Shown here: positions 45,859 through 58,800 of the stretch, one piece after another | Position numbering within the stretch: the first letter of the stretch is position 1 | Layout: the number at the start of each line of letters is the position of its first letter | Origin: Piper betle | Taxonomy: Eukaryota > Streptophyta > Magnoliopsida > Piperales > Piperaceae | Assembly (NCBI GenBank): GCA_033002965.1 | Contig: JAURVB010008688.1 | Location: forward strand, 1 to 64,000 | DNA: 64,000 nt | Direction: 5' to 3' | Notes under the pieces: model-generated | Seen by the model: the letters and a program-made list of their open reading frames with translations, nothing else | Told to the model about the DNA's origin: nothing | The model's database searches: none | Made by a program: the position numbers and the translations under genes

Positions 45859-46714
45859 CGATAAAAATATAAAACAATATCAAAACATTGTATTTTAGCT
45901 AGAATTCACATCATAATTATTTTTATTTTGTAACGTCATGTCTTGCCCCCTTAGCTCATCTTGTTCAATTTTATTCACAATAATATTCACACACAGATCT
46001 TTTAATAATTTTTCACTCAATAATTCGTGCAATTAGATATCATATCATTTACTCTCAATAAAATACATAACAGTTGACCACTTCACATTGTCATTCATTC
46101 CATATGACAAGTACATGTGTGCAAGTTGCATTGCTGCTCCTCCATAATCCTGACAGCGTTCAGTCATTCAGGTTCTCACCTACATATATAATATGAAAAA
46201 GTCAGTAACAAGTGTTACTGGTCTAAAAATAACTACTAGTCAAATAGACACAAGAGAGATGACTCTCCGGTTAAATAAAATCCATCATATACTTTTTCAT
46301 TAGAATCACTCATAAGGGCATTAATCAGGAGTCATCAGCCTCAGCTTGATAGTGTCATTCTGACTCATCAAATGACTCTACATTTTCAAACTATCCATCG
46401 CAGAGGAAAATCAATTATCCTAAAGCCCTCTACATCCTCCATACAACTCTTTGCCTTGAGCACAGAGACCAAGTACTCTCAGGCATACACCTACAGTACC
46501 CTTTGAATCTACAAGTCTAGAAATATGTTGCATTGTAGTACTTGTAATCCTCCACACTTTTCCAAGTTTGAGGAACTCAAAGGTGGAGTTGTCACGATCC
46601 CTCAAGAATGGAATGACCAGCTCACCAAACCAAAGCTTGCTTTGACTGACATGCAATTGCTCGTGACACATGCAAGTCGACTTTCCCCTTATCTCACATC
46701 TTACTGAAAATCGA

Positions 46715-46759
<45 letters not shown>

Positions 46760-47234
46760 GGGTAGGGATTATAATACTGTAGGTCTGAAGGCATCTGGAT
46801 CTGGATCTGAGTTTTTATAACAAACTTTAGGGATCTCATTCTTTAGTGTTATTAATCTGAAAATTCATACAACAAAATGATTTGTGTAGAGTGAGATACA
46901 ATAAATCCACCACTTGAAATGTCTGCTTACCTGCTAAATCAAATCACGATAAAGTGAGAAGGTCAAACCAAAAGTGAATCCTAAATGGACCTAGTAGAAG
47001 CTCTAATCATGTCCACAAGCCTAAGTAGCGAGCTCATACTATGTACCTTCAAATCAAATATAAAAGCAAAGTCCACTATTTGAATAATGCAGTCACACAT
47101 CCTATCTAGAATACTCATATCAAGCATTTACATCAATTCACATCATGATTTCTTAATTTACATTGTAGTTAATTCACAATTCATACTTAATTTACTCGAT
47201 CAGTTCATTAGCATTTATTTCTGTAAAGATTGTG

Positions 47235-47291
<57 letters not shown>
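45501..47291. mobile_element. LTR fragment, left part (gypsy-like family)
   Basis: It begins CGTAACACCCCAATTCGACT, one base off the TGTAACACCC start of the 11231 and 18326 LTRs, and follows their order: CTACCCTTAGCGTCTCCAGATG, TCTCCTAAAAGT, GTAAC-N4-GTTAC (46205-46218) and GGGATCTCATTC...TTATTAATCTG. It is interrupted near 47235-47291, in a TA run, by another LTR element and continues at 50964. It contains TA microsatellites at about 45815-45857 and 46722-46757. Confidence 0.7.

Positions 47292-47292
<1 letters not shown>
47239..47292. repeat. (TA)n microsatellite
   Basis: About 26 TA units lie directly at the junction between the outer LTR and the inserted element, with an ATT array (about 47329-47358) a little further on. 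The open frame of Tyr-Ile repeats here is an artefact of the microsatellite. Confidence 0.9.
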
Positions 47293-47295
<3 letters not shown>

Positions 47296-50200
47296 TGACT
47301 CGGTCTGGGAAGGACCGAACGTTGGAGAATTAATTATTATTATTATTATTATTATTATGTTTTATGTTTTTACCCGTTTATCCGGTTAAATGAAATATGG
47401 GTGTTGGGGTGTTTTCCCATACCCTAGCCGTCATTTTAATTTTATATTTTTATGAGGGGGTGTCATCCTCACCCTAGCCACCTATTTCTCCTCTTCCTCA
47501 CCCTAGCCGCCTACTCTCATCTTCTTCTCCTTTTCCAGAGCCGGCTGTTAGACTATTTTCAATAACATGCAAGTATACACAGTCGAAACAAGTAATATAA
47601 TGATAAAATCAAGTATCGTCCCACAGAGAGATGAATTTTCTATAATTAATTAAAGAAAATAAAATTAATAGCAAAATAAAAATAATTAACTTAACTAAAT
47701 CTAAATAACTTTAAATAAAAAAAACGTTAAAATTATAAAACTCGTTCTAGAGTCGAATTTCCCTTAACAAGAATTTAATCTCATCAAATCTTACTCTTAT
47801 CTTTTATTCCCTCGGATTGTCTGATCTAGGATAATTATATGACATGGTGGCTCCCGCTCCTTCATGCTTCTATTATTTTGCTTCAATTTTTACCTCCCGG
47901 TGATAATTGATTAATCAACAAAATAATGCATTAAGAATTGCCTTACAATCTCATACAGTGTTGTGTATCTTCCGACCACAACGACAAACAAGTCAAAAGA
48001 CTCGTCGTATGATGAATTATCAAGGTGATCAATCTATTCTTAGCATTTAGAACATGATAATTCAAACGATCCGATTGAATAAAAGAATAAGAGCTTGAAA
48101 TGAATTCAATTAAATCATGTTAAGTTCCATTCTTCTCTAGAACGAAATATAAAACTACTCCATAATAAAAATAGAAAACAATATAAAGAAGAAACTAACT
48201 TTTATTACGAAAGAGAAAGAAATTACAAAAACTAAAACTACTACTTCTACTACAATCTGAAGCCAAGAGATGAGATATATCAACAACAAATGACCACCCC
48301 TTTATATAAAAGTGGAGATACAAGAATTCGAAGAGGGTGTTCACAAATCGACGTAATCTAATTAATTATAATGTCCCTTTAAGTTTCCAACTATTCGACT
48401 CCATTGAACACCATACATTGTAGCCATTGGGTGGCGCCAAGTGTCATGACCAATCAAATCCAAAACTTAATTTATTCATCTTTTTCTGCATTAAAACATC
48501 AAAGTTAAGCATATATAATAAAATATTAATTAACTAAATAATAAAGTAAAATATTACTTAATTAATAATGTTTATACCCGGGAAAGTACAAAATCATATT
48601 AAAAACCTGGGTAAATATTGTATATTTTAAACACTTAACACCGGCTTCTTCCTTGCTTGGGTATCCTTCTTGACTCCCTATTCTTAGTTTTCATGCATTT
48701 CATGATCACCATGCTATTTTTCTGCTATATCATCAATTCATGACCACCATGCAAATTACTGCTATTTCATCAATTCATGGACCGCCTTGCTTTTGTTGTT
48801 GCTTCATCAACGTCCTATGCTATGTAATTGGTTAAATTAGGATAATTGATTTGCAGTCCCTAGCGTATTATGAGTTCTATGCATGGGGTTTGGATAGTGG
48901 GCAACGTCGTGGGGGATTCCAGGCATCCATACCAGTTCGTCTGCCAAGGCTCACGTCGTGCATGTTCACAGCGCTTGGCCTTGATGTTGGGTTGTCATGT
49001 GGGAAGAGGTGCTTCTGGCCGGACGGAGTTCGCCTTGCATTCCCGATAGTGCTGCTGGCCAAGCGTCACGTGCCTTGGTGCAGAATAGGATTCGCCTAGG
49101 ATAGTTGTTGTAATGCACGAGCTTTAGGCTTCCAATTGGATTGTTGGGGAAGCAGTTAGTGAAGAACAGGTCTGGTTTTTGTGCCGAAGATGGAGTTTGA
49201 AGAAGAGAAGAACATCAGGGAAGAAGAAGATGGCAAATTTGTAATATATGCTTGACTCGACACCGACTCGAGTTAAAAATAATACTAACTCGTAAGAAAT
49301 CTTTACAAATAATTATTCTAATGGGTTATGGGTTAAAGTTGTCAAACTAATTAATTATTGTATGAAATCGTCATAAGTAATAAAACTATGGTAATGATAA
49401 ACGGTCGATAATTAATCGGTGTACTACAAGCGATTAATTTAAATCAGATGGTTATAAGTAATTAATAAAATAAAGATTTTACCTTTACCATATTAAATTT
49501 AATACTAGGTAAATAAAGTGATTATTTTAATAACGAGTTAATAAGGTAGAAAATGGGTTATTAAACTCTAATCGTGTAAAAAGAACTTAAATAGCATAAT
49601 GAGAATAATAGTATAAATAAAGTTCGAACCTTTATTGAGTTGAATAATTTAAAATAATTAGTAATGTCTTTGAATTAGGATAATACAAATCATTTTAAAT
49701 AATTTAATTGAATGAGTTAATTAATTAAATTGCTATTAATAATGATAATGATTAAAGATTAAAACCGTAAATTAAATTATCAAGATCGTGGTTAAGTAAT
49801 TATCATATTAAAGAAAAATATACTAATAATAGTAATTAAATACTTAATAATTATTTTATCGTTAGTGAAGTGCAAATTACGATTTAGATAATTAATTTAA
49901 AATGTAAAGTAGGACTTAAATGATTATGTCACATGAATTAAGATTATTGAATGTTGCATGCTTTATGTTGTCGAATTTTAATGATGATACATATTAGTCA
50001 TTTAGTTGCATGCATTTCTACTCGAATAAAATTATACTTATGTATAATTTTATGTTCTCATTCAGATTAGGATCGTTGGTCACAGTTGCAGGTTCACTTA
50101 CGAACTATCCAGGTCCATATAATTATTTGAAATGTTGTATTTTCCTTTTTGGCAACGCTGGTCGGCCTGAGCCCAGATTTGACTACCATGCACCGAGTGC

Positions 50201-50958
50201 AACTGGGGTCAAAGAATTGACTCAGTCTGACATGGAGCCGCACCCTTTAAAATTATTACGTGGGAGTCTTGGTCGACTTGAGTTTATAATCAACCACCAT
50301 GTGCTGAGCACAACTGGGGTCGACTCAATTCGACGCACTGTAGCACCCCTAAAAGATTGAATACTTGCCCCCATGCCGAAAGGGGTGACAGGGCACAATA
50401 GCGCAAGAATGCCGAGAGGGTGAGTCAATGGCAAATATCAGTAACTATAGGCCATGAGCCACATAGCATGTGTGCGCATGTATAGGATGGTAGCTGGATG
50501 GGGTGGCCACCCCTCCCAGCATATTAAGAGATCGGCATAGGATCATAACAACTTAAAGTCTCGTGAAATGATAATAGGGATTATATTGACTTGTTTCATT
50601 TAATTATACGGCTTAATGGTTTTATCACTAATGCGGAATTGCCTCCACAGGTGAACAGCTTTGGACTAAAGAATAAAAGTGTGGTTGGTGTTTCTTTTAT
50701 CAACCAAGGTTTGGTGAATTGATAATAAATTGGACTTCCTTTTATTCTCTTGTGTTATAAATGTGGCTACGGGAAACGGTTAGAGACTGTGGGACTTTAT
50801 TTTTATGTATTGTCACATGCTATTAGAACATGATTTATTTTTATGATTTATACATTTTCTAAACTTATTTACCGTGTTATGATTCATGTTCATGAATAGT
50901 ATGTTTACAACATTTAACTTTTTAAGTAAACCCGGCCCGGTTAGGACAGGTCGTTACA
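47292..50958 (+). mobile_element. LTR-type insertion in the outer LTR
   Basis: It starts TGTTTGACTCGGTC and ends GGTCGTTACA. Its 3' part (50660-50958) shares AATAAATT-ACTTCCTTTTATT, CTTGTGTTATA and GGTTAG..CTGGTCGTTACA-type blocks with the LTRs of the 26.5-kb element (compare 27570-27725), so the families are related. No internal coding domain is seen, suggesting a solo LTR. It carries a further solo LTR at 47546-48640. The TSD is obscured by the adjacent TA run. Confidence 0.6.
47546..48640. mobile_element. Solo LTR with perfect TSD CCGGC
   Basis: Termini are TGTTAGACTA and ACTTAACA. CCGGC flanks it on both sides (47541-47545 and 48641-48645). Near its start it has GCAAGTATACAC and AAGTATCGTCCCACAG, phrases that recur in LTRs of many plant retrotransposons. 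The 1095-bp body has no coding capacity. Confidence 0.85.
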
Positions 50959-50963
50959 ATTTC

Positions 50964-51690
50964 CTATTATGCAAATCATGCAAATTCATTTTTATTTTAA
51001 ATAAAAATATTTTATTACGTCAATCAATCAAATCCAAGCATGTTGTGCTAATAATTATCAATTTTAAATAATTAGATCGGCAATCGGTCACGACTAGCTT
51101 TTGTCGCGTGGTGTGGAACTCGAATTTGGCATTCAGTAGTGTCCAAAGTTTGTTAGGTTTGGTTGGATGAATTTGGCAAAAATCTGGTGATTTTTGACGA
51201 ATTCCAGCAAATTTGATTTTTCAGGCGGCTTCGAGCTGATTTCCTGCGACATGGTTAGGGCTGTAGGTTGGTACTGGCTCAGCGAGCTCGACACGACCAC
51301 GGTGGTGATGAGGGTGGCGATAGCAACGATGGTCGCCAGCAACGGTTGTGGGTAGACTGGGGTCGGTGGGCTTGCCAAATGGGCCCTTGGCTGGTCTCGG
51401 TGGCGGTGTACGAGGAGGGGGAAGGGTGTCTGGTTCAAAGGGCGGCGACGTTTGTACGACGACAATAGAACATTGCCGCCAGTGGAAGAATCAGCGTCGG
51501 GGTGCATTTTGGCGGCTTCCTTGTGTCGTAGAGGCCGGGCGGCAACTGGGAAGGCGTGGGGCTGCTCGGCAAACTCCGGCATCAGTGGTGGTGTGGCGGT
51601 TAAAGGTGGAGTCGGCGATGGCATCGGGACAACGATCAGGGAGAGAAGGTTGGCTTCGGCTGAAGGGTTTGGGTGGCAAGCTCATAATAT
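50964..51690. mobile_element. LTR fragment, right part of the 45501 LTR
   Basis: It resumes with AAGCATGTTGTGCTAATAAT, matching 5319-5345 of the solo LTR (AGCATGTTGTGCTAACAATA). It then runs through the same GGAACTCGAATTTGG and GAATTCCAG...TTTCAG..GGCGG blocks into the GC-rich section, up to GGGTGGCAAGCTCATAATA. It then stops; the terminal GGGTTTTACA is missing, so it is truncated. Open frames at 51133-51750 reflect the GC-rich composition. Confidence 0.65.
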
Positions 51691-53200
51691 TAGGGAGCCA
51701 ACACCAGTCTCATCAGGAGATATATTATCACGCTTTAAACACGTTGATTTAGGTATATATTATGCTAAAAGAATTTTAATTGGAAACTTACAAAAGTTGG
51801 AAAATTACTTGTTTTGCTTAATTAACTCGTAAACGCCATTCTTAGAACTCTTTTAAAAATGACATCATTAGAGGAGTAAAATGATTTTTAAACAAAGGGC
51901 ACAAATTCCAAGTTTTATTTAGTTTGGATTAAATTATGAAAAGTAAATACCTTCTTTTCCTATTGTAATTCTTTCCTATCACCTTTTAATCATGTATTCC
52001 TCGTTTTTTCTCCATTGCCACATGCTCAATTACTAATTATATGCTGAGAAAAATTAGTATGCTGATATACACTCCTTTGTTAATTATATTAAATTTGAAC
52101 CCATAAATTATGCGAACGATTAGACGATAAAGACAATTTTATACAAGTTGTAAAAAGCAAAGTTATATAATTTAAATGAATTGGTTAGAATTACACGTTG
52201 GTGATAGTGCTACATCAATTTTTATTGATGCTAAATAATCTCTTATATGTTACCCACTTTTAATAGAGTAAAAATCTCTTGTAAGGTCTTCCAGCCAAGT
52301 TAGCTATAAGACCCAATCAACATTTAAAAATGCATTGGTAATAGGATCTATTTATTATCAAAAATTTAAAATTGTCATCATAAATATTTAACGAGTGATA
52401 ATTTCCTCAATGTTGATTGGGTCTTCTCACATCAGAATGTTATTTTTTTATTATACGTGATTAGGGGGTAATAGTAGAATTTCCTACCAATAAAATTATC
52501 TCAATGCGTAATAAATATGGTTGTGGAGAATGCCCTTTCCACGCTAATTTTGGTTGAGGAGGAAAAAATTTTAAATTTTCTAAATTAAAAATGGGGAAAA
52601 TTTTTTCCTCAGACCTCATCTTTAAAATATACTGAAAAATGACTTGGATATTTTTAGCACGGACGAGAAAGTAGAAGATTAAAACCTCAAAATATGAAGA
52701 GAAATCAAAACTCTTTCTATGCAGCCAAACTCTTTCTCTGCGATGTACACTTATGCATTCACATTTGAAACGTAACTCTGAAGGTCTAGTTTAACATGTG
52801 GGATTTGAAAACTGCCAATTTGTGAATTGAGATAAAGTAGAGGTCGATTTTCTACTGTGCAATTGAAAGTAAGTTATTTTGAATTACTTCTTATATTTGG
52901 ATTAAATATGTTTAATCTTCGGGATGTTAAGTAAGTGATAATTTTAGATTCTACTTTAGGTCTAAGTAATAGAATTATGACTTGCAACTTCTTGGCTCCA
53001 TTGCTCTAGTCTGACATCAGTGATTTGCTCATGGAAGCACTGAAAATGATTTTCATCCAAGGCAGTTTAGCGAAGTCAAAGAAATGAAATTGAAATTTGT
53101 ACAATACCATATAAAAAAATATTGGCCATATACGGAAATTTAAATAAAATGTCGCATGAAATTATGCTCTTTTGTGAGAAAGGCAAGAAACTTAAACTAA
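51691..53200. other. AT-rich spacer with a small perfect inverted repeat
   Basis: No gene is seen. It contains the inverted repeat at 52308-52425. Confidence 0.5.
52308..52425. repeat. Inverted repeat, 17-bp perfect arms
   Basis: AAGACCCAATCAACATT at 52308-52324 is answered by AATGTTGATTGGGTCTT at 52409-52425, with about 84 bp between. This could be a MITE remnant; its outer limits are unclear. Confidence 0.8.
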
Positions 53201-53204
53201 GTAC

Positions 53205-55165
53205 AACAAAGAATCGCGATCTAACGGCTGAAAAATAACATCCACACCCCCACAGCCAACAACACCCCCCCCCCCCCCCTTCCCTTGCCGTGACGCCCCA
53301 ATCCTGCCCCCCTATTTTGCCTTGCCGCCTTGGGTCGTCGTGCATGAGCCGTTCAGCCTTGGGAAAGTCGGGAAGAGGCCTCGCCGGAAGTCGTGAGTGA
53401 CTAGGAAAGAAAATGAGAAGGCACTGGGTCCCCGGGTTAGGGAGAGGGGGAAGGAAGGGAGGCGGTGGCGAGGCAACGTTGCTGGCTGGTAGTGGGTTGC
53501 CGGCAGCGAGGCAACGTTACTGGCTGGTAGTGGGCTGCCGGCGGCGAGGTTGCCAGCAGTGGCGTAGCCGGGCAAAACAAAGGCAAGGGGAAGGAAAGGG
53601 CAATGACAATTTCGTAATAAAAACTTGATTTGCTCATAACTCGTGTCAATATTATGAAATACATTCTGAAAAATATAAAAAAATTATAGTAAAGTACCAT
53701 AAAATAAAATAATCAAATTCTAACTCAAATAACATATTCTGAACCTAATAACCCACCCAAAACTAATATTGACTCGAGTCTGGAGCGAGTCAAGTTTTTA
53801 TTATGAAATTATTTGGTAATAAAATAAAATAATTTTGTAATAAAAATTTGACTAGCTCCTGACTTTAGTCAATATTACGAAATAAATTTTCAAAATAAAA
53901 TAAAATAATTTCATAATAAAAACTTGACTCGCTCCCGACTCGAATTAATATTGCGAAATAAGTTTTAAAAAATAAAGTAATTTTGTAATAAAATTTTCAC
54001 TCACTCCTAACTCGAGTTAATATTATAAAATACATTTTAAAAAAATTGAAAAGAGAAAGTAAAATACCATAAAATAAAATAAACCATTAGAACTCGATTA
54101 ATTTATTTTATGATATTTTACTGGATTTTTTATATTTTTCCAGATGTATTTCATAATATTGACTTGTGTCGGGAGCCAGTAAAGTTTTTATTATAAAATT
54201 GTCATTGTTTCATTTTTCTTCATCAACCTTGTTTTCTCCCCCACTGACCGATGGCAATTTTATATAAAAACTTGACTCTCTCTTGACTTGAGTCAATATT
54301 ACAAAATATATCCCAAAAAATATGAAAAAATATAGTAAAAATACCATAAAACAAAATAATCGAGTTTTAACTCAAATAACATGTTAGGTTTAGGTTTAGA
54401 GCATGTTATTTGAGTTACAACTCGATTATTTTGTTTTATGACATTTTATTGTATTTTTTTTTTCCGAAATATATTTTGTAATATTGACACGAATCGGGAG
54501 CGAGTCAATTTTTTATCATAAAATTATCATCATCCATTTCCTCTCCCCTGTTTTGCTGCACCACCCCTCTGTTTTGCCGCGCCACCCCACTGCCGATGAC
54601 CTCGCTGTTGGCCGCCCACTCCCAGCCGCCCGCTTCCAGCCAGGGACGCCTCGCTACCGCCTCCCTTCTATCCGCCTCTCCCTTCCTATTTCTTCCCAGC
54701 CACCCACTGCCGCCCACCTTCCACACGTTGTTGTTGACCATCAACCACAGCTACGACCACCGGTGACCATCCTAGCCTAGTCCCCCCCCCACCCCATTCC
54801 TGACTCTTCCCCGGGTGACCCAAGGTGGAATGCCAAAACAGGGAGGGGGTGGGCGCGGTGGGCGGTGGGCAGGCAAGACAGGCAGGCGGTAGGCGGGCAC
54901 GCGGCGGGAAGGTGGCTCGGCAGGCGCGGCGAGGCGAGGTGGGCGGGCAAGGCAGGTAGGAGCGGAGGGGACATGAAGTGGAAGAGGGGCATGGCGGCCA
55001 GCCGGGGGAAGAGCTGCCGGAGTTAGGGGTGGGGGTGGGGGTGAGGGTGGTGGGAAATTAATTTCCAGCCGTTGGATTGAATCCAACGGCTGGAAAAATG
55101 CAGCACAACCAAGATGGCTGTGCTGCATCACAGCGACCGCCCCATCCCCCCACCCCCTATATATA
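53205..55165. mobile_element. Fold-back arrangement of LTR-derived pieces bounded by GC-rich arms
   Basis: Near the outer ends, GATCTAACGGCTGAAAAAT (53217 on) and its inverted counterpart TTTCCAGCCGTTGGATT (55059 on) form a terminal inverted pair. Inside, the phrase AAAACTTGACTCGCTCCCGA with ACTCGAGTCAATATTA-like sequence recurs directly at about 53617, 53850, 53925, 54000 and 54265, and inverted at about 54150-54190 and 54470-54510. This phrase comes from the LTR families nearby (compare 12395-12445). The right end also has two hairpins, CCAGCCGTTGG...CCAACGGCTGG (55062-55090) and ATGCAGCACA...TGTGCTGCAT (55096-55128). It is probably a Mutator-derived or rearranged element that captured LTR sequence. 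Confidence 0.5.
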
Positions 55166-55818
55166 TAATATGTATAATATAATTGAGAACCCTCCTCATG
55201 CATGGACAACCAAGGCCCATCTCCGTTTGACTTGAGATCTATTGGCAAAGTGGGCTTTTATAGTAGTTTTTACTACAAAGTCCGTAAAAATTGTTAGAAG
55301 CATTGGCGTTTGCCTTGCTTTTTAATTGTGGAAGAGAACTAATTAAAATTATAAATCAAATAAATTAAATCCCTACGAATCTTTAGGAGTACCCTTGAGT
55401 AAATCAATGATGAATAAGTGACAAGTAGAAGCAATTAACACTCAAAGCAACTACCAAAACAAATTCAAATTAAATAAAAATTCGTACATTGACGAGCTTA
55501 TCAAACCATGTAAACATTTTAACTGATTTAGAACTTTCTCACTTAATAATTTAAAGCAAGCTAGTCCAATATAAGAATGTTAAGTGATTGTGCACTCAAG
55601 ATAATCACAAATTAGTAAAATGTACAAGAGAAAGGTAGTTAAATAATACACAAAAGATACAAGATTTTAATAGTGGTTTGAAACTCCTACTCAACTCTCT
55701 TATCCTTTTATTATCCAATATATCGGTAGGTCTTCTTGGTTTCATTACGACAAACATTTATATACTTAAAAGCAATCTACAAGTCTTCTTTCACAAACTC
55801 GGTACTTAGAACTAAAAA
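55166..55818. other. AT-rich spacer
   Basis: No gene or element boundary is recognised in this stretch. Confidence 0.5.
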
Positions 55819-58800
55819 TGTAAAACCCAGCCGATCAGCCCACTGTTTTAAACCTGGTTTTGTGTTTGGCTCGATCCGAGTAGCAAGCGGTCGGTCTAGT
55901 TCGATCTGACAAGATGTGGAGTTGTAGGCTAGGAGATTGGGTGTGTCCGCTATTGAATTATTCTAGTCTGCCCCGAGTGCCAAGTCGGTGTCACATTAAT
56001 CTTGTTGCATGCATTCAGATGTACCTCCTAGTCTTAGTCGTACCCTATAAGTCATTACAAACCTTTCCCTTCTTTTCCCTCTTTTTTCTTCCCTTTTTTC
56101 CTTCTTTTTCGCATGCATTCGGATGTACCTCCTAGTCTTAGTCGTACCCTATAAGTCATTACAAACCTTTCCCTTCTTTTTCCCTCCTTTTTCTTCCCTT
56201 TTTTCCTTCTTTTTCCAGGTTTTTACCCTTTACGCTAGTGCATGTGGGGTGCACCCGTAGGCACAGCGATTGGGCGGCCTTCCACTGGTGCTCGGGTGAG
56301 GGGTTTTAAATCGCCCACTACCAGCCCTTTTCCCCCTCCTCCACTCTCTACCGCCTCTTGCCACCGTTGTCGCCCCCTTTTATCTATCGCTGTCATGATT
56401 TAGCTCTTCGTAGCCCCCCTCCCCCCCCCTCCTCCTCCTTTCTCCTACCCTTCCCTCTTCTTCCTCCTCTTTCTCTGCCCATCGAGGTACACCGTCCTCT
56501 CCCGTTCTTTTCATCTTTTGTGCATGTCCGTGATTGTTTGCAAGTAGAATCCCTGACTATGCATATTGTATTATTTTTAGATTTTTTATACATGTATAAT
56601 ATGGGAGCGTGACACCCACCGAAGGGCTCGATTGGTACCCACTTGTGGTGTTCGGTTTAGCGGTTAATATTTATTATTATTATTATTATAATTATCAGAT
56701 ACAGTACATGCTAACAATGTATCATCATTTTAGTGAGCATGCTCTCTATTTAGTGTATCTAGATCATGCATTTCAGTGATCAGTTTATGCTCTATTGGCC
56801 ACATGCATTTTACTGTCAACCATATTTTGGCTCATGAGCAATATCGTCACGTTATCGTCGAGTATCTTGGTTTGTGTGTATAGATATCTCAACGATTATG
56901 ATTAGGTATTCAATTTGACAATGTGGAAACGTGGAGATTTTTGTTTTTATGATAAAGTTTCTCGTAGATGATGAGTCATCTATTTGCCAACTTGGAAATG
57001 ATTTTCATAGTTATTTTTAGATTGATAATCGTTTGATTACTGACATATATTTTTTATATAGTGTGGTGTTGCAAGTTTGGTCAGAGGGACGCTAGGATTA
57101 AGAATGACTCATGGGGATGCTGATATGTTTGCTACTGTTGTGTGTGGTTGTTCATGATGTGAGGATGGTGGGCTGTTGATGTAAATGTTACGTGGGGCTA
57201 GTGAGTAAATGTGGTTATCTATGTGAAGTCAGTGGTTCATATAATAAAAATAATATTTTGGGCTAATGAGCCATTTTGAACCATGTATAAGAATCTACGG
57301 GCTTTTGAATCACAAAATTGCCTTGTTTTAAAATGTATGAAAATTATTATTACTAACCTGTGTTTGAACTATTTTGCATACGATAAACTCTAGAGCACAC
57401 AAGTCTAACCATTTTTTACAAGGATTCTCCCAGCCCCAAAGTCCTGGAACTAAAGGATAAAATTAAGTCAGGTATGCTAAACCATATTACCTGTGGCCAG
57501 AGTGAAGAAGAAACATGGGTTTGAGGAACTTCTGGGCTATGTTTTGCATGTTGAAGGGCTTATGTGAAGACCAGACAAACCCATCGCCTGAAGAATGTTA
57601 AAACATATTGTAAATGATCTTTGAATATGATGTGAACAAGTTGGAACACCTCTATGATGTTTCTATGTGTAAATTGTGTAGAATGTGAGTGCCTCCATAT
57701 GGTTTTATAAATTGTGAACTTATACAGGTTTGTGAAAAAAATTTCCGCGTCTTAGTTACAAGGGAAACTCCGCCGAATTAGTCTTAGGATTTGAAGTCTC
57801 CTTTGTAATTTAGATTCATTTAGCATATCCTATTTGCATGAGCCCAGCCTGAAGAGTCTATGCATTTTTGGTGTGTTCATGTGTGTTTTGGTTGCACATT
57901 TAAATTCCCTCGAGTCTTCCATCTTTTGACACCCCAAGTTGTTGGGTCTATCCTGTGTGTTGGCTTTGCACTTTAAATAAGCAATAGCAGTGGTCTAGGA
58001 TTTAATAATTTAGTTTGGTTTGCAATGTGAGCCAAATCAAGAGTTTCATAATGGGTACTAGAGTTGGTTGACTAAATATCTCATATGGCTTCATCAAAGC
58101 TCGCCGAATCTTTATAATCCAATATCTTTCAACTTATGCTGCTCTGAAGTTAGTATTGTAGAATTATCACTAGGATAAGTTAAATAATTTAACCAACAAC
58201 TTAAGTTATTTTTCATAATTTTACTGAAATCTCGTTTCTCATTAGCGTGCCAAGTACCTTGTACTAATTGATCTGAGTTTTTTGGGCACATTGATATCTT
58301 AAGTTAGAATTTAAGTACACACATTAAGTTCCCAAATGTATTCCCTAAAAGACTGAGATCTTTGACTCGACATCCTTATTTCTTTTATTAGAATTTCGTG
58401 CAGTTTTCAGCACACTCAACATGTGAATGTGATTGATGTCTTGGGCTGTGTGTTTAATTTTCTATTTTGCATGTCATGTTATTTGCTGCATCTAGGATTG
58501 TTTACATATCATTGCATCATTTATCACACATGATTTGAGTAGTGGTTTGCATTGCTAGGCCATATGGAGTCAAGTTTGTCACAGTAAAATGAGAAGCTTT
58601 TATCACGTCGTTAGGAGTTTCCCTATACTTGATCTACTACTTGACTCACGTGTTTGTTTTCACATTGTAAGACATAGTAAGTGATGTCTTATTGGATATC
58701 ACTGTCTACAAGCTATCTTATAGATTTTTCAGATTAATAAAATGTTGAGGATGAGATCCCTTGATGAGTTTTGGAAAACACAAGATCCAACTCAAAAGTC

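Noticed and set aside
47087..47389. Frame of alternating Tyr-Ile
   Set aside because: It is a translation of the (TA)n microsatellite.
48851..49099. Frame of 82 codons with mixed composition
   Set aside because: It lies within an LTR-type insert, has no recognised domain and overlaps an opposing frame of similar length.
54484..55248. Proline-rich frames on both strands
   Set aside because: They lie in the GC-rich arm of the fold-back block and are of low complexity.
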